From: Lineus longissimus
Lineage: Eukaryota; Nemertea; Pilidiophora; Heteronemertea; Lineidae
NCBI RefSeq assembly: GCF_910592395.1
Contig: NC_088326.1
Coordinates: 10,237,001 to 10,301,000 of the forward strand
Reading direction: 5' to 3'
DNA length: 64,000 nucleotides
Numbering within the stretch: position 1 is the stretch's first letter; each line of letters starts with the position of its first letter. The position numbers and the translations under genes were made by a program. The notes under the pieces are model-generated. The model did not search any database, had not been told where the DNA came from, and worked only from the letters and a program-made list of their open reading frames with translations. This document shows positions 1 to 11,299 of the stretch, piece after piece.

Positions 1-120
1 TTCACGAATGAAAAAGTTTTGAAAGTAACGAGCAGGTTACAAAGGTTTACTTGCCACCCGATAGAATAATGGATAAGACGGAAAATTTGTAGAATATTCT
101 ATTTCTTTTAAAAACCCAGT

Positions 121-1125
121 CTATCGAGCATGAGATCGGTGATAGAACTTCAAATACCCGCGGCCAATTCCTGGCCAAGCTACGAAAGATCCGTCCTGGC
201 CAGCGGCAATCATATCTACATGTGAAATTATCGTCGATTGGTAACTCTTTCTATAATACCAATAGTGTGGAAGATTTTTCGGAATAGGAATATAGGTAAC
301 AATAAAACCTTTTTTGCGCTTGTCTGGAGTCATCGGCATCATTATTTGGTTGGCACTGTCCTATGTTACGTGATAGCAACCATGTCTACATCTAAAATCG
401 GGCCATTTCAAATTGCAAATTACATGTATTACCACTTTCTGCTGATAGTTGCTCCTTTTAGTAAACAGATGTACACAGTTCCACATTGTGGCAAGTACAT
501 CCTTTCCTGCAGTTATAAAGACGGAATTCTGCGTTCGCTGTACTGACCGAACCATGGTTCTTTGAATGATGTGCACGTCCAGCTCCCTCCCCGCCGTCAA
601 AGTGTAGTTGAATTTATTATCGACACCCTTGTCAATATCAATCTCGAAAACACCAAGTGCAATGAAGGAACTCGTTCTTAGGCCATTTTTGCGTACGCGA
701 TGAACGTATATAACGAAAGCTTGCCCAGTCAACTCGATGTGTTCTATGTACAAAATTAAAATGAGCTCAATGTTCTGACTCTGAGTGGGCAGTTCCATAA
801 TGTAGAAACCCAAATGAACGCCATTGCGATCAAATATTTTCGGACATTCCCTTGGGCTGCTTGTACTAAATATTACGAAATAGGCCTTCCGAATGTATAC
901 TTTGTAGATCAACAGATGCTTGTTGATTGAACTTGTAGAAGAGTTGAATAACTGTCTTGAGACATATCGCCCTCGATTTTGATAAATCTGATGGATGAGA
1001 GGGGATCTTCGTTTACCATACACCCTTTCCACTAGGATATATCTGTTAACATACTTATCATAATAGACTCGAAGCGAAAGGACAACCACCGTATTCCTAA
1101 GGATCTTGTCGACTTTGTAACTCAT
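121..1125 (-). pseudogene. ORF-A copy 1, broken by one nonsense codon
   Basis: This is the copy of the ~333-codon minus-strand ORF-A in unit 1. The ATG at 1125 is preferred over an upstream in-frame TTG because this is eukaryotic sequence; it has A at -3. The frame is open except for TAG at 361-363, where other copies have TGG, so a conserved Trp (about residue 255) became a stop through one C-to-T change on the plus strand. Without that change it is nearly identical to copy 6. It ends SHAR rather than SHA because the stop differs. Family unknown. Confidence 0.6.
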
Positions 1126-1389
1126 TCTTGGCAACTTTTCTCCTTTTTATAAATTCAAATTAAAACTTGTCTCACATTATTAACTAAAAGTACCAATGGC
1201 ATTTAAACGCTTATATTACAAATGTGCCAGCTACCCAGTCACCTTCTTTTTTACAGCAGCGGTTTCCACAATATTGAATAACACACGAAATTAAAGCATT
1301 CCAAAATTACTGAAATATCACGCTATGCCAATTTTAATCCCGACTGGACCCAAGTGAGGCATGTTATACAAACGATTAGGTAACTATCA

Positions 1390-2220
1390 CTTGATTACAT
1401 GTAAGTGGCCCAACCAATGAAGTAACACAAAATCAACCGATTATGTGATCCACGACACAAAAATTAAGGTGAAGTACCCAACCGAACACAAAATAAACCG
1501 ATAAAATGACCTCATTTTCCTGTAAGGGGATGGGGGGGGGGGGGGGTTACACACGAGTTGCCACCTTTTCTTCCGTCGTCTGTAAATGTATAATAATTCA
1601 AAATGGGTTACATCTCATTTCATCAGGTTGGTTGATTTGACCTACATTTCAAGGTCACAGAAATCAACCATACGTAATTACATTTCACCAACAGTGGCAC
1701 CTGTTATTAATATTTTGTCCAAGAGTCTTTACTTCGTTGATGTTTACATGGTACAGCGTTCGGTCATTCCAATATGTTGAAAACATTCGATGGAAGTGTC
1801 CTACCTTTAACGCCTTGCCAGGTCATGAATGTCAGAAAACTACTTGTAATTCATATTCAATGGCTATTTCTTTTCTTCTTACATACATGTAATGTACTGA
1901 TGAAACGAAGGCAGATCATCCAAGACCTTACCATGCTATAAACAGACAATGGAAGAAGCACTGTCAACGCGTGTGTACCCCGCTGAGATGATCGAGGTCA
2001 CTGCATCAGTTTATTTTGTGTCACTTATTCGGTTTGCATCCAAACGGTTGGGCCGTTGGTCATTTATTTGGCTAATTTTGAGTCACTTAATATTCGGTAA
2101 GGTCGTGACCTAATTGGTTGATTTTGTTTTACGATTGGGTCGGATCACTTTATCGGTTGATTGTACGTTACTTCAATTGATTCACTTAATTGGGCGATGT
2201 GACCTATCACTTTCGGGACA
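1390..2220. repeat. Fold-back element, unit 1
   Basis: Two arrays of a degenerate ~23-bp motif (core TCGGTTGATTTTGTGT followed by CACTTAT) face each other, left array about 1397-1515 and right array about 1981-2215. The centre holds a small palindrome with GGTTGATTT and AAATCAACC arms near 1630-1670. No ORF of note lies inside. It looks like a fold-back or MITE-type element fixed in the ancestral unit. Confidence 0.55.
1532..1546. repeat. Poly-G run (15 G)
   Basis: Uninterrupted run of 15 G just after the left array of the fold-back element. Among the nine units only units 1 and 9 have a G run at this site; the others read straight from CCTAC into the following AAGAGTTGCC. Confidence 0.9.
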
Positions 2221-3143
2221 AGGTATCCGTGCAGAGATCATTTTTGTGCGGATCGATGCATTGCTACGCCTGGTGTGGAGACGAAAACCTACACGACGAT
2301 GTCACGCTGTTCGCACTCGTTTACCCCGTTCACCTTGTCTCCGCGGAGAACAACAAAGGTACTGAAATCAAAAACCGCTCACTCCGCTACAGATACAGAC
2401 ATGAATGCGCTAAACAAAGTTTGCTTTCAACGCAGTAAAATACCTCTGAAACCTCGAAGATTTCAATTGAAAACTTGTGTTCTTTATGTTATTTCTGATA
2501 AATCTGATAAGAACTCACCACGATTTCTTTGATAGATCTTTTAGGAGAGAGAAAATAATACATGAACTGTCTGGCTCATATTAATCTCACCTTCTCGCTC
2601 CCGGATATTCTAACCCGATTTGGCCTGAAGCATGTTCAATGACCCAAAATTCCAATGCGCATCCAAATCTTTAACGAGATGTGCAAAACGTGTGTGCGTC
2701 GCCCAAAGCTGCCTAAAATGCACCACAGATTGATAACTTACTTTTAAAGCTGATCAGAGAGATACCTTTAGGCCCCGAATGAAGGTCAGACAAAAGCACG
2801 TTAGTTGATAAAACGGCGTGTTTTCATAGAAAAGGGGAAATCCCAGTGCAATTCACTCGAAAACTATCGCGGGCACGTACAGTCCTCATGATCAGCATTC
2901 TATATCATGTATAAAGGTTTAGGCGTTCGGGTAGAATCTGGGCATCTAGGTGACATCTAGGCTGGTCACAACGATTTGTTGACGAAATACGGAATTCCTG
3001 TAGACCAGGAAGGGAAACTTAGTCGAAGACAATTGCTTTGTCATGTAAGTTGTTGATAGGTAGAGAAAACAGAGTTGGGGTGTTTTGATTTGAACGCAGT
3101 AAATTGTGTTAGTTGCGTTGGAATATGAGGACACTGCGGGAGA

Positions 3144-3731
3144 TCAGAAAAGGATTAATCTGGAAATATCATTTTTTCCTGCGGGGCCACTTATCCCTAA
3201 ATCTGCAATTTCTAGAATGTATACGTCCAGAGGGATTTCAAGAATAACAGGGGGTGCATTCAATAATCTAACCTCTTTGACCATAGTTTCCCTGCTGTTA
3301 AGAGCTTCCTTGGGCTTCCATCTCTTGCAATGTGACCATGACACGAACCTACATGCATGCTTCCCCCTCCGATCATTGAAGCCAGCGATGGCATCATGTT
3401 TGGAACTCAAAACAGCACATTCTAGTCTTGAACGCGAATTTATTGGTAGCCAGTATTTGAGGGATATATCTTCACGCCGCACCCCAGCATCATAAAGCCG
3501 TATAAAGGTTATGCCTAAACAAGCAAGTGAGGTGCTCTCGATTATACATATATGGAGGGCTGCAAACAAGATATTTCGATGGAAACCCCTCCTCGTTGTT
3601 GACGAAACACAAGTATCATTTGAGCTGATCATTTCCGATAAAATATTAATAATAATATTCAAGTTCATTTCATTTGCTTTCAATGCAATCAGTGTATGTC
3701 GCTTAGTTAGTTCTAGTGGTCTGAAGTGCAT
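3144..3731 (-). CDS. ORF-B copy 1, intact 195-codon ORF of unknown function
   Basis: Minus-strand ORF of 195 residues that starts at a genuine ATG (MHFRPLELTKR). I do not recognise a family. A hydrophobic stretch at about residues 53-77 (NILFAALHICIIES and onward) could be one membrane-spanning segment or an internal signal anchor; the rest is basic and contains scattered Cys and Trp (RFVSWSHCKRW). ORF-B lies upstream of ORF-A on the same strand, about 2 kb apart, so the two could be exons of one gene; no convincing splice pair was found. Against copy 2 I count about 13 replacement and 4 silent codon changes, which does not show purifying selection. It may be a decaying coding sequence. Confidence 0.4.
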   Translation of the reverse strand: MHFRPLELTKRHTLIALKANEMNLNIIINILSEMISSNDTCVSSTTRRGFHRNILFAALHICIIESTSLACLGITFIRLYDAGVRREDISLKYWLPINSRSRLECAVLSSKHDAIAGFNDRRGKHACRFVSWSHCKRWKPKEALNSRETMVKEVRLLNAPPVILEIPLDVYILEIADLGISGPAGKNDISRLILF

Positions 3732-4190
3732 TTGGGAGTTCGTGTTGACACTCGGTGTATGTTGTTGGCGAGCTGGTCGATGTCATGCCTGAAGAATATA
3801 CTCTGCTTTCACGCATTTAAGATCTGTTCCCAATATTTAATTCGAACTACATACCGTGCAAGATAAAAAAATCATTTTCGTCGTATACCATGTCCACAAC
3901 GTCGATCGTGTTCCGGCTTGGCGTTTGTTTTGATGAAGTACTGATTTTAAATAAACCGGTGACACTGGAGTCTAAAGATGAGCCTGCTGTAGGTTAAATC
4001 GACAGGTGGTAATGCCATTAAAAAAAGTAAGGATGCCAGGTCCCCCTCTCAACACTCGGATATCGAAACAAAACCTGCCACCGCCCCAGAGGCAGTCACT
4101 GTGGATCCAGAGGGCAATGAAAGATCCTTTTCTGAGATTGAAACCCCTTCTTAATTTTTTGGAGATATCGAGGTCAAAGAAAACAGCAAA

Positions 4191-4748
4191 CAAAATCTTG
4201 ACATCTACGAGATTATCAGGAAGAAGGTGAAGCACAAAGAACAAATATCAAAAACAAGACCAGGAAGGATGTGCAAGGGAATCCGCATAGTTTGGAGAAT
4301 GTACTTTGTTGTCCGTCGTGGACCCGGAGAAGGCCCATTACATGTATGGCACTTATAGTGTGCAAATCTCAAAGTATTCTATTTTGTCCGGTAGAGCCCG
4401 TTACACATCCGTTATTCCTCGGTTCCCATGCATTCCTTTATCAGGTAATTGTCCGCTGTGGATGCGAACAAAATCTTGACATCTACGTGATTATCAGGAA
4501 GAAGGCCAAGCACAAAGAACAAATATCAAAAACAAGGCAAGCTAGAAAGGATGTGTCAGGGAAGCCGCATAACCGGGAGGATGTATTTTGTTGTCCGTCG
4601 TGGACCCGGAGAAGCCCCGTTACATGTAGGGCACTTATAGTGTGCAAATCTTGAAGTCGTCCATTTTGTCAGGTGGAGCCCGTTACACATCCTTTATTCC
4701 TCGGTTCCCATGCGTTCCTTTATCGGGTAATTGTCCGCTGTGGATGCG
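4191..4748. repeat. 280-bp tandem duplication private to unit 1
   Basis: The segment that begins CAAAATCTTGACATCTACG occurs at 4191 and again at 4469, and the matching right ends (GATGCG) lie 282 bp apart, so two diverged copies of 278-282 bp sit in tandem. The other units have one copy. The CAAAATCTTGACATCTACG start survives only in units 1 and 5; elsewhere it is replaced by a short form with TTCACATCT. Confidence 0.8.
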
Positions 4749-5722
4749 GTACACCGCATGTTCATCCGCTGCATGTCAGGTGGTAGTCGGGGCTCGAGCC
4801 ACGTCCACCGGACATCAAAGAACATGAACTGACAAGTACAGAAAGAGGAACGCACTAGTTCCGAAGAAAACACATGCCCAACACAAACGAACCGTACAAC
4901 CAGGCCGACGTGGTTGTCTGGTGGAGTCTGTTCCAAAGTTTGTGCATGCACAAAACATACCTCCGGATGAAGAGAACCTCGCCCGACCTTGCCTAACAAG
5001 GAAAGCATTCGCAGAAGGAAAGACAAATATGAAACGCATGCAAACGGACAACATCGGATTGGACTTTGCTCTCCGTTGGACGTCTGTTATAACGCAATCC
5101 GTCAAGCTGTGATCATGACTGGCGCTTCAGATCATTTCTGCATATTCAGGACCCGGAAGATCGTTCGATGCCGTCCAACATGTCCAATTCGGATAGAAAT
5201 TGTTTGGCGACACCATGTAGTCCGGTGGTCACGGCGTCGTTTCTTGGCCTGGCGTGTGTCTTGATTCGTAGTTTGGATCGTAGAAACTCGATTATCTTAC
5301 GAATGTCGTGTTGTCAAGATTCAGCATGTTTTAGTCATTTCATGTATTGATTTCTTAAACTCCATCAATATAGCCGATGATACTGAGCTCCATTGGTTTG
5401 TGTAAAATGCTTATCGATATTGGCTATGGAATATGAAAAACAGTACCCTACAATGCATCATATGCCTAAATTATGATTTTAAAGATCATGAATGTACATA
5501 ATGCAACACACAAAATGTATTTGTTTCATCAATCTAAGACTGATGTATTACAACAACGTCGAAACAAAGACCAGGACGGGAAATAATGACCATCAGACAG
5601 CACATAGTGTCGCCAATGCATTGCCTATCCAGATCGAACTGGTTAAATCTTGTCATCGACCATGTGTTTGCTATCTGGCTTGAATAGCATGTTCTTAGAG
5701 TTAACCGGTCTGACATCGGTGT

Positions 5723-5782
5723 AAATAGATCATGTAAGCAAGTCGAGCCTGCAAATAGATCATGTAAGCAAGTCGAGCCTGT
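5723..5782. repeat. 30-bp tandem duplication
   Basis: Two perfect copies of a 30-bp segment (start AAATAGATCATGTAAGCAAG) at 5723-5752 and 5753-5782. Other units have one copy at this site. Confidence 0.9.
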
Positions 5783-6129
5783 TCCTTGTTTGGTGTTAAT
5801 GAAATAAACGTTGGCATTGCCAATAAGTGATTGCGGGGCATTGTGCTGGATTGCGTTTTCAACCAACCTTGTGTTCTTCGCCTGTTCAAAAAAAACGAAA
5901 ATGTTGTACTTGACCGCTCATGTTCTTGAACGTCTAGCATATTCAGGTTAAGCAAATTCCCAACACACTCATGACAAAGCTTATTTTATTGAGCATTACT
6001 GGCCACCATGTTGTCACGTCACTGTGAACCACACGTACAATAAGTGACTGGAGAGTAAGCCACGGCCATTGATATTATTGGTTTGCTTCAGCAACTCGCG
6101 TTTCGATCAAAGGGTAATATTTTCTTTTT

Positions 6130-6300
6130 CTTTTTTTTCGCTTTGAAACGCCTTATATACAGTTTTTAAGAACCCATGTTTTGATTAGTAAGACTCTTCA
6201 TAGTGTCCTTCGATATGATTTCCTATAGATTATTTGGAAGACTATTCCAATCCTTGGTTGTTGCTGCATCAAAGCTGCGGTCACCGAACATCGTTCGTCA
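6130..6300 (-). pseudogene. CR1/L2-like retrotransposon C-terminal relic, unit 1
   Basis: The minus strand reads FGDRSFDAATTKDWNSLP near 6220-6297, then continues in the same frame with two stops to KSLTNQNMGS and a basic KLYIRRFKAKK end near 6140. The pattern GDRSF-x2-AA-x3-WNSLP close to the C-terminus is typical of proteins of CR1/L2/Jockey-type non-LTR retrotransposons, just after the reverse transcriptase. In-frame stops make it a relic. The family assignment rests on this short motif. Confidence 0.6.
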
Positions 6301-7303
6301 TCTTGGCAGAGTTTCTGGCCTGCTTGTCGTGGTCGGAAATGCCTATAAGACTCTTATAAAATTATCAGTAAGATCGTATTCATTTGATGTACATCAAAAT
6401 AAACATGATGTACATTCGTTATAGGATCCTTGTAATAAAAATTCCTGATAAAGCTCATATTTTCTGAAAAAATGTGTGTGTTCAATAGTTCAAACTGAAT
6501 AAGACCTTAACTTAGTATCCTATAAAATCTAATCGGGATTGACGTACTGCGTGGCTAATTCGAACTTACTCTAATGGTTGGATTACACTGATTTCAAGTA
6601 ATGAGATGAAGAATCAAACAGCGATTTCTAACACTGGCAGTCAGTTCAAGCTCCTGGGACGGTACCTGAATTCCGTGTCTTGCTGATATAGCCTCTGCCG
6701 TAACCAGAGCTACTTTTTTACACATTACTATTTATGGGTGTAACCTCCTCGTCACATTGGTGTAAGTCCCGATCCTTGACGGACAAATGAAATCCAAAAT
6801 TTAAGGGTCACGGCAGGTTTTAAGATATCAAATCATTGATCGAAGAAGTTTAATGACGAATTAGGGACCGGAGGCATGAGTTGAGGGTTTGGCAGAGGTT
6901 TTACACCTTTATAACGAAGTCCAAGTAAAAAAATTAAGTCCAAGTCGGAATGGTCCTTACAGGTTTCAGTTTCATCTCTAATCGTTCGGTGTTTATAAAA
7001 GTGATAACGAGGTAGGTATTGGCTGTTCCACTGAACACTGCAATGATGGTAGAGCTAAGATATATATGAAAATAGCTCCATCCGAGCGATGTTTGCTGAC
7101 ACAACCAGTAGGCCTACTAATTTCTTTTCTAAAACATCGTTTCTGAGTGGGAATTTCAGAGAGAGAAAAAAGTTTCAGTTATCACGAATGAAAAAGTTTT
7201 GAAAGTAACGCGCAGGTTACAAAGGTTTACTCCCCACCCGATAGAATAATGGATCAGACGGAAAATTTGTAGAATATTCGATTTCTTTTTAAAACCCAGT
7301 CTA

Positions 7304-8305
7304 TCAAGCATGAGAGCGGTGATAGAACTTCAAATACCCTCGGCCATTTCCTGGCCAAGCTACGAAAGATCCGTCCCGGCCAGCGGCAATCATATCTACA
7401 TCGGAAATTATCGTCGATTGGTAACTCTTTCTATAATACCAATAGTGTGGAAGATTTTTCGGAATAGGAATATAGGTCACAATTAAACCTTTCTTGCGCT
7501 TGTCTGGAGTCATCGGCATCATTATTTGGTTGGCACTGTCCCATGTTACGTGATAGCAACCATGTCTACATCTAAAATCGGGCCATTTCAAATTGCAAAT
7601 TACATGTAATACCACTTTCTGCTGATAGTTGCTCCTTTTAGTAAACAGATGTACACAGTTCCACATTGTGGCAAGTACATCCTTTCCTGCAGTTATAAAG
7701 ACGGAATTCTGCGTTCGCTGTACTGACCGAACCATGGTTCTTTGAATGATGTGCACGTCCAGCTCCCTCCCCGCCGTCAAAGTGTAGTTGAATTTATTAT
7801 CGACACCCTTGTCAATATCAATCTCGAAAACACCAAGTGCAATGAAGGAACTCGTTCTTAGGCCATTTTTGCGTACGCGATGAACGTATATAACGAAAGC
7901 TTGCCCAGTCAACTCGATGTGTTCTATGTACAAAATTAAAATGAGCTCAATGTTCTGACTCTGAGTTGGCAGTTCCATAATGTAGAAACCCAAATGAACG
8001 CAACTGCGATCAAATATTTTCGGACATTCCCTTGGTCTGGCTGTACTAAATATCACGAAATAGGCCTTCCGAATGTATAATTTGTAGATCAACAGATGCT
8101 TGTTGATTGAACTTGTAGAAGAGTTGAATAACTGTCTTGAGACATATCGCCCTCGATTTTGATAAATCTGATGTATGAAAGGGGATCTTCGTTTAACATA
8201 CATCCTTTCCACTAGGATATATCTGTTAACATACTTGTCATAATAGACTCGAAGCGAAAGGACAACCGCCGTATTCCTAAAGATCTTGTCGACTTTGTAA
8301 CTCAT
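7304..8305 (-). CDS. ORF-A copy 2, intact 333-codon ORF of unknown function
   Basis: Complete ORF-A from the ATG at 8305 (MSYKVDKIFRN) to TGA at 7304. I recognise no family. Visible features: a basic, Tyr-rich first third (KYVNRYILVERMYVKRRSP); a middle with alternating hydrophobic residues that suggests beta strands (IELILILYIEHIELTGQAF); a dibasic LFTKRSNYQQK; then a Cys cluster with WNC, VIC, FRC and HGC; and an aromatic C-terminal part. There is no signal peptide at the ATG and no obvious membrane span. A TATA-like TATAAAAAGG lies about 20 bp before the ATG, too close to act as its core promoter. Compared with copy 3, the last 270 bp show 13 replacement and 5 silent codon changes, close to neutral. 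Confidence 0.45.
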   Translation of the reverse strand: MSYKVDKIFRNTAVVLSLRVYYDKYVNRYILVERMYVKRRSPFIHQIYQNRGRYVSRQLFNSSTSSINKHLLIYKLYIRKAYFVIFSTARPRECPKIFDRSCVHLGFYIMELPTQSQNIELILILYIEHIELTGQAFVIYVHRVRKNGLRTSSFIALGVFEIDIDKGVDNKFNYTLTAGRELDVHIIQRTMVRSVQRTQNSVFITAGKDVLATMWNCVHLFTKRSNYQQKVVLHVICNLKWPDFRCRHGCYHVTWDSANQIMMPMTPDKRKKGLIVTYIPIPKNLPHYWYYRKSYQSTIISDVDMIAAGRDGSFVAWPGNGRGYLKFYHRSHA

Positions 8306-8574
8306 TCTTGGCAACTTTTCTCCTTTTTATAAATTCAAATTAAAACTTGTCTCACATTATTAACTAAAGGTACCAATGGCATTCAAACGCTTATGTTACA
8401 AATGTGCCGGCTACCCAGTCACCTTCTTTTTTACAGCAGCGGTTTCCACATTATTGAATAACACACGAAATTAAAACATTTCAAAATTACTGAAATATCA
8501 CGCTATTCCAATTTTAATCCCGACTGGACCTAAGTGAGGCATGTTATACAAACGATTAGGTAACTATCGCCTGA

Positions 8575-9400
8575 TTACATGTAAGTGACCCAACCGAAGA
8601 AGTAACACAAAATCAACCGATTATGTTATCCACGACACAAAAAGTAAGGTGAAATACCCAACCGAACACAAAATGAACCGATAAAATGACCTCATTTTCC
8701 TACAAGAGTTGCCACCTCTTCTTCCGTCGTCTGTAAAAATATAAAAATTCTAAATGGGCTACATCTCATTTCATCAGGTTGGTTGATTTGACCTACATTT
8801 CAAGGTCGCAGAAATCAACCATACTTAATTACATTTCACCAACAGTGGCACCTGTTATTAATATTTTGTCAAAGAGTCTTTACTTCGTTGATGTATACAT
8901 GGTACAGCGTTCGGTCATCCCAATATGTTGCAAACATTCGATGGAAGTGTCCTACCTTTAACGCCTTGCCAGGTCATGAATGTCAGAAAACAATTTGTAA
9001 TTTGAATTCAATGACTATTCCTTTTCTTCTTACATACATGTAATGTACTGATGAAACGAAGGCAGATCAACCAAGACCTTTCCATATACAGCTATTAACA
9101 GACAATGGAAGAAGCACTGTCAACGCGTGTATACCCCTTTGAGATGAGGTCACTGCATCAGTTGATTTTGTGTCACTTATTCGGTTTGGTCACTGATAAT
9201 CGTGCCAATGTGAGTCATCCAAACGGTTGGGCCGTTGGTCATTTATTTGGCTAATTTTGAGTCACTTAATATTCGGTAAGGTCATGACCTAATTGGTTGA
9301 TTTTGTTTTACGATTAGGTCGGATCACTTTATCGGTTGATTGTATGTTACTTCAGTTGATTCACTTAATTGGGCGATGTGACCTATCACTTTCGGGACAA
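8575..9400. repeat. Fold-back element, unit 2
   Basis: Here the inverted relation is clearest. Read in reverse, the left array gives GAGGTCATTTTATCGGTT then ATTTTGTGT, and the right array from about 9144 gives GAGGTCACTGCATCAGTT then GATTTTGTGT. A central palindrome (GGTTGATTT / AAATCAACC) lies at 8779-8822. Confidence 0.6.
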
Positions 9401-10280
9401 GGTATCCGTGCAGAGATCATTTTTGTGCGGATCGATGCATTGCAACGCCTGGTGTGGAGACGAAAATCTACACGACGACGTCACGCTGTTCGCACTCGTA
9501 TACCCGTTCACCTTGTCTTCGCTGAGAACAACAAAGGTAGGCTACTGAAATAAAAAGCCGCTCACTCCGCTACAGATACAGACATGAATGAACTAAACAA
9601 ATTTTGCTTTCAACGCCATAAAAACCTGAAAACCTCGAAGAGTTCAATTGAAAACCCGTGTTCTTTATGTTATTTTTGATAAATCTGATAAAAACTCACC
9701 ACGATTTCTTTGATAGATCTTGTAGGAGAGAGAAAATAATACATGAACTGTCTGGCTCATATTAATCTCACCTTTTCGCTCCCGGATATTCTAACCTGAT
9801 TTGGCCTTAAATATGTTCAATGATCCAAAATTCCAATGCGCATCCAAATCTTTAACGAGATGTGCAAAACGTGTGGGCGTCGCCCAAAGCTGCCTAAAAT
9901 GCACCACAGATTGATAACTTACTTTTAAAGCTGATCAGAGAGATACCTTTAGGCCCCGAATGAAGGTCAGACAAAAGCACGTTAGTTGATAAAACGGCGT
10001 GTTTTCATAGTAAAGGGGAAATCCCAGTGCAATTCACTCGAAAACTATCGCGGGCACGTACAGTCCTCATCATCAGCATTCTATATCATGTATAAAGGTT
10101 TAGGCGTTCGGGTAGAATCTGGGCATCTAGGTGACATCTAGGCTGGTCACAACGATTTGTTGACGAAATACGGAATTCCTGTAGACCAGGAAGGGAAACT
10201 TAGTCGAAGACAATTGCTTTGTCATGTAAGTTGTTGATAGGTAGAGAAAACAGAGTTGGTATTTTGATTTGAACGCAGTA
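9400..10280. other. Spacer between fold-back element and ORF-B, no gene seen
   Basis: About 0.9 kb that is conserved in every unit except 5 but has no ORF or domain that I can support. Roughly 405 bp of it (from about 9787 to about 10190) is missing from units 3 and 8, exactly where their Harbinger element sits. Equivalent spacers: 2220-3100, 23205-24080, 37345-38080, 44675-45410, 60245-60980. Confidence 0.6.
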
Positions 10281-10322
10281 AATTGTGTTAGTCGCGTTGG
10301 AATATGAGGACACTGCGGGAGA

Positions 10323-10910
10323 TCAGAAAAGGATTAATCTGGAAATATCCTTTTTTCCTGCGGGGCCACTAATCCCAAAAACTGCAATTTCTAGAATGTA
10401 TACGTCCAGAGGGATTTCAAGAATAACAGGGGGTACATTCAATAATCTAACCTCTTTGACCATAGTTTCCCTGCTGTTAAGGGCTTCCTTGGGCTTCCAT
10501 CTCTTGCAATGTGACCATGACTCGAACCTACATGCATGCTTCCCCCTACGATGATTGAAGCCAGCGATGACATCATGTTTGGAACTCAAAACAGCACATT
10601 CTGGTCTTGAACGCGAATTTATTGGCAACCAGTATTTGAGGGATATATCTTCACGCCGCTCTTCAGCATCATAAAGCCGTATAAAGGTTATGCCTAAACA
10701 AGCAAGTATGGTGCTCTCGATTATACATATATGGAGGGCTGCAAACAAGATATTTCGATGGAAACCCCTCCTCGTTGTTGACGAAACACAAGTATCATTT
10801 GAGCTGATTATTTCCGATAAAATATTAATAATACTATTCAAGTTCATTTCATTTGCTTTCAATGCAATCAGTGTATGTCGCTTAGTTAGTTCTAGTGGTC
10901 TGAAGTGCAT
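10323..10910 (-). CDS. ORF-B copy 2, intact 195 codons
   Basis: Full-length ORF-B. It differs from copy 1 at about 13 residues, among them DAEERRED instead of DAGVRRED and RFESWSH instead of RFVSWSH. Copy 9 shares several of these states (ESTILACL, a DAE-type turn), which fits exchange between distant units. The hydrophobic stretch is kept. Function unknown. Confidence 0.4.
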   Translation of the reverse strand: MHFRPLELTKRHTLIALKANEMNLNSIINILSEIISSNDTCVSSTTRRGFHRNILFAALHICIIESTILACLGITFIRLYDAEERREDISLKYWLPINSRSRPECAVLSSKHDVIAGFNHRRGKHACRFESWSHCKRWKPKEALNSRETMVKEVRLLNVPPVILEIPLDVYILEIAVFGISGPAGKKDISRLILF

Positions 10911-11092
10911 TTGGGAGTTCGTGTTGACACTCGGTGTGTGTTGTTGGCGAGCTGATCGATGTCATGCCAGAAGAATATACTCTGCTTTCATGCTTTTAAG
11001 ATCTGTTCTCAATATCTAATTCGAACTACATACCATGCAAGATAAAAAGGCATTTTCGTCGTATACCATGTCCACAACGTCGATCATGTTCA

Positions 11093-11268
11093 GGTGTAAC
11101 ATCTGTGGTTGTTTCCCATGTGTCAGTGTTTCCAAACAATAGGCAGCTAGAGAGACCACGACTTTTCAATAGGGGGGATACACAGAAAAACTTGTCAATC
11201 TATTTTTGAGCGTTCCCAAACAATGAGGGGAAACACTCAAAAACAGAAACACTCAAAAACATTACACC
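11093..11268. mobile_element. 176-bp MITE-like element, unit 2
   Basis: Segment bounded by GGTGTAA and its inverse TTACACC, with further inverted words inside (GTTTCCC / GGGAAAC, AGTGTTTCC / GGAAACACT). It interrupts TTCCGGCTTGGCG of empty units; CCGG borders both ends in units 6 and 7 (TTCAGG here on the left), so a 4-bp CCGG target duplication with TGTAA...TTACA ends is possible. A 16-bp word (AAACACTCAAAAACAG type) near the right end varies in copy number. No coding capacity. Confidence 0.65.
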
Positions 11269-11299
11269 GGCATGGCGTTTGCTTTGATAAAGTACTGAT

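Larger units (their letters stand above)
1..7183. repeat. Array unit 1 (left edge of window)
   Basis: First of nine head-to-tail units; boundaries are set 120 bp before the stop codon of each ORF-A, so they are a convention and not a biological junction. Its first 1.4 kb is closest to unit 6. It has a poly-G run, a 280-bp internal duplication and a 30-bp duplication. Its tail (5870-7180) carries a CR1/L2-like C-terminal relic, then the first ~140 bp of the segment that leads into reverse transcriptase in other units, then jumps straight to the unit end. The stretch 6300-6980 holds no gene that I can see. Confidence 0.9.

Noticed and set aside
7304-8305. ORF-A as a TGF-beta-like precursor (beta-rich middle, dibasic site, Cys-containing end)
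   Set aside because: No signal peptide, the Cys spacing does not fit the cystine knot, and near-neutral substitutions argue against a working hormone.
8306-8350. TATA box (TATAAAAAGG) before ORF-A
   Set aside because: It lies only ~20 bp before the ATG, so the start site would fall inside the ORF.
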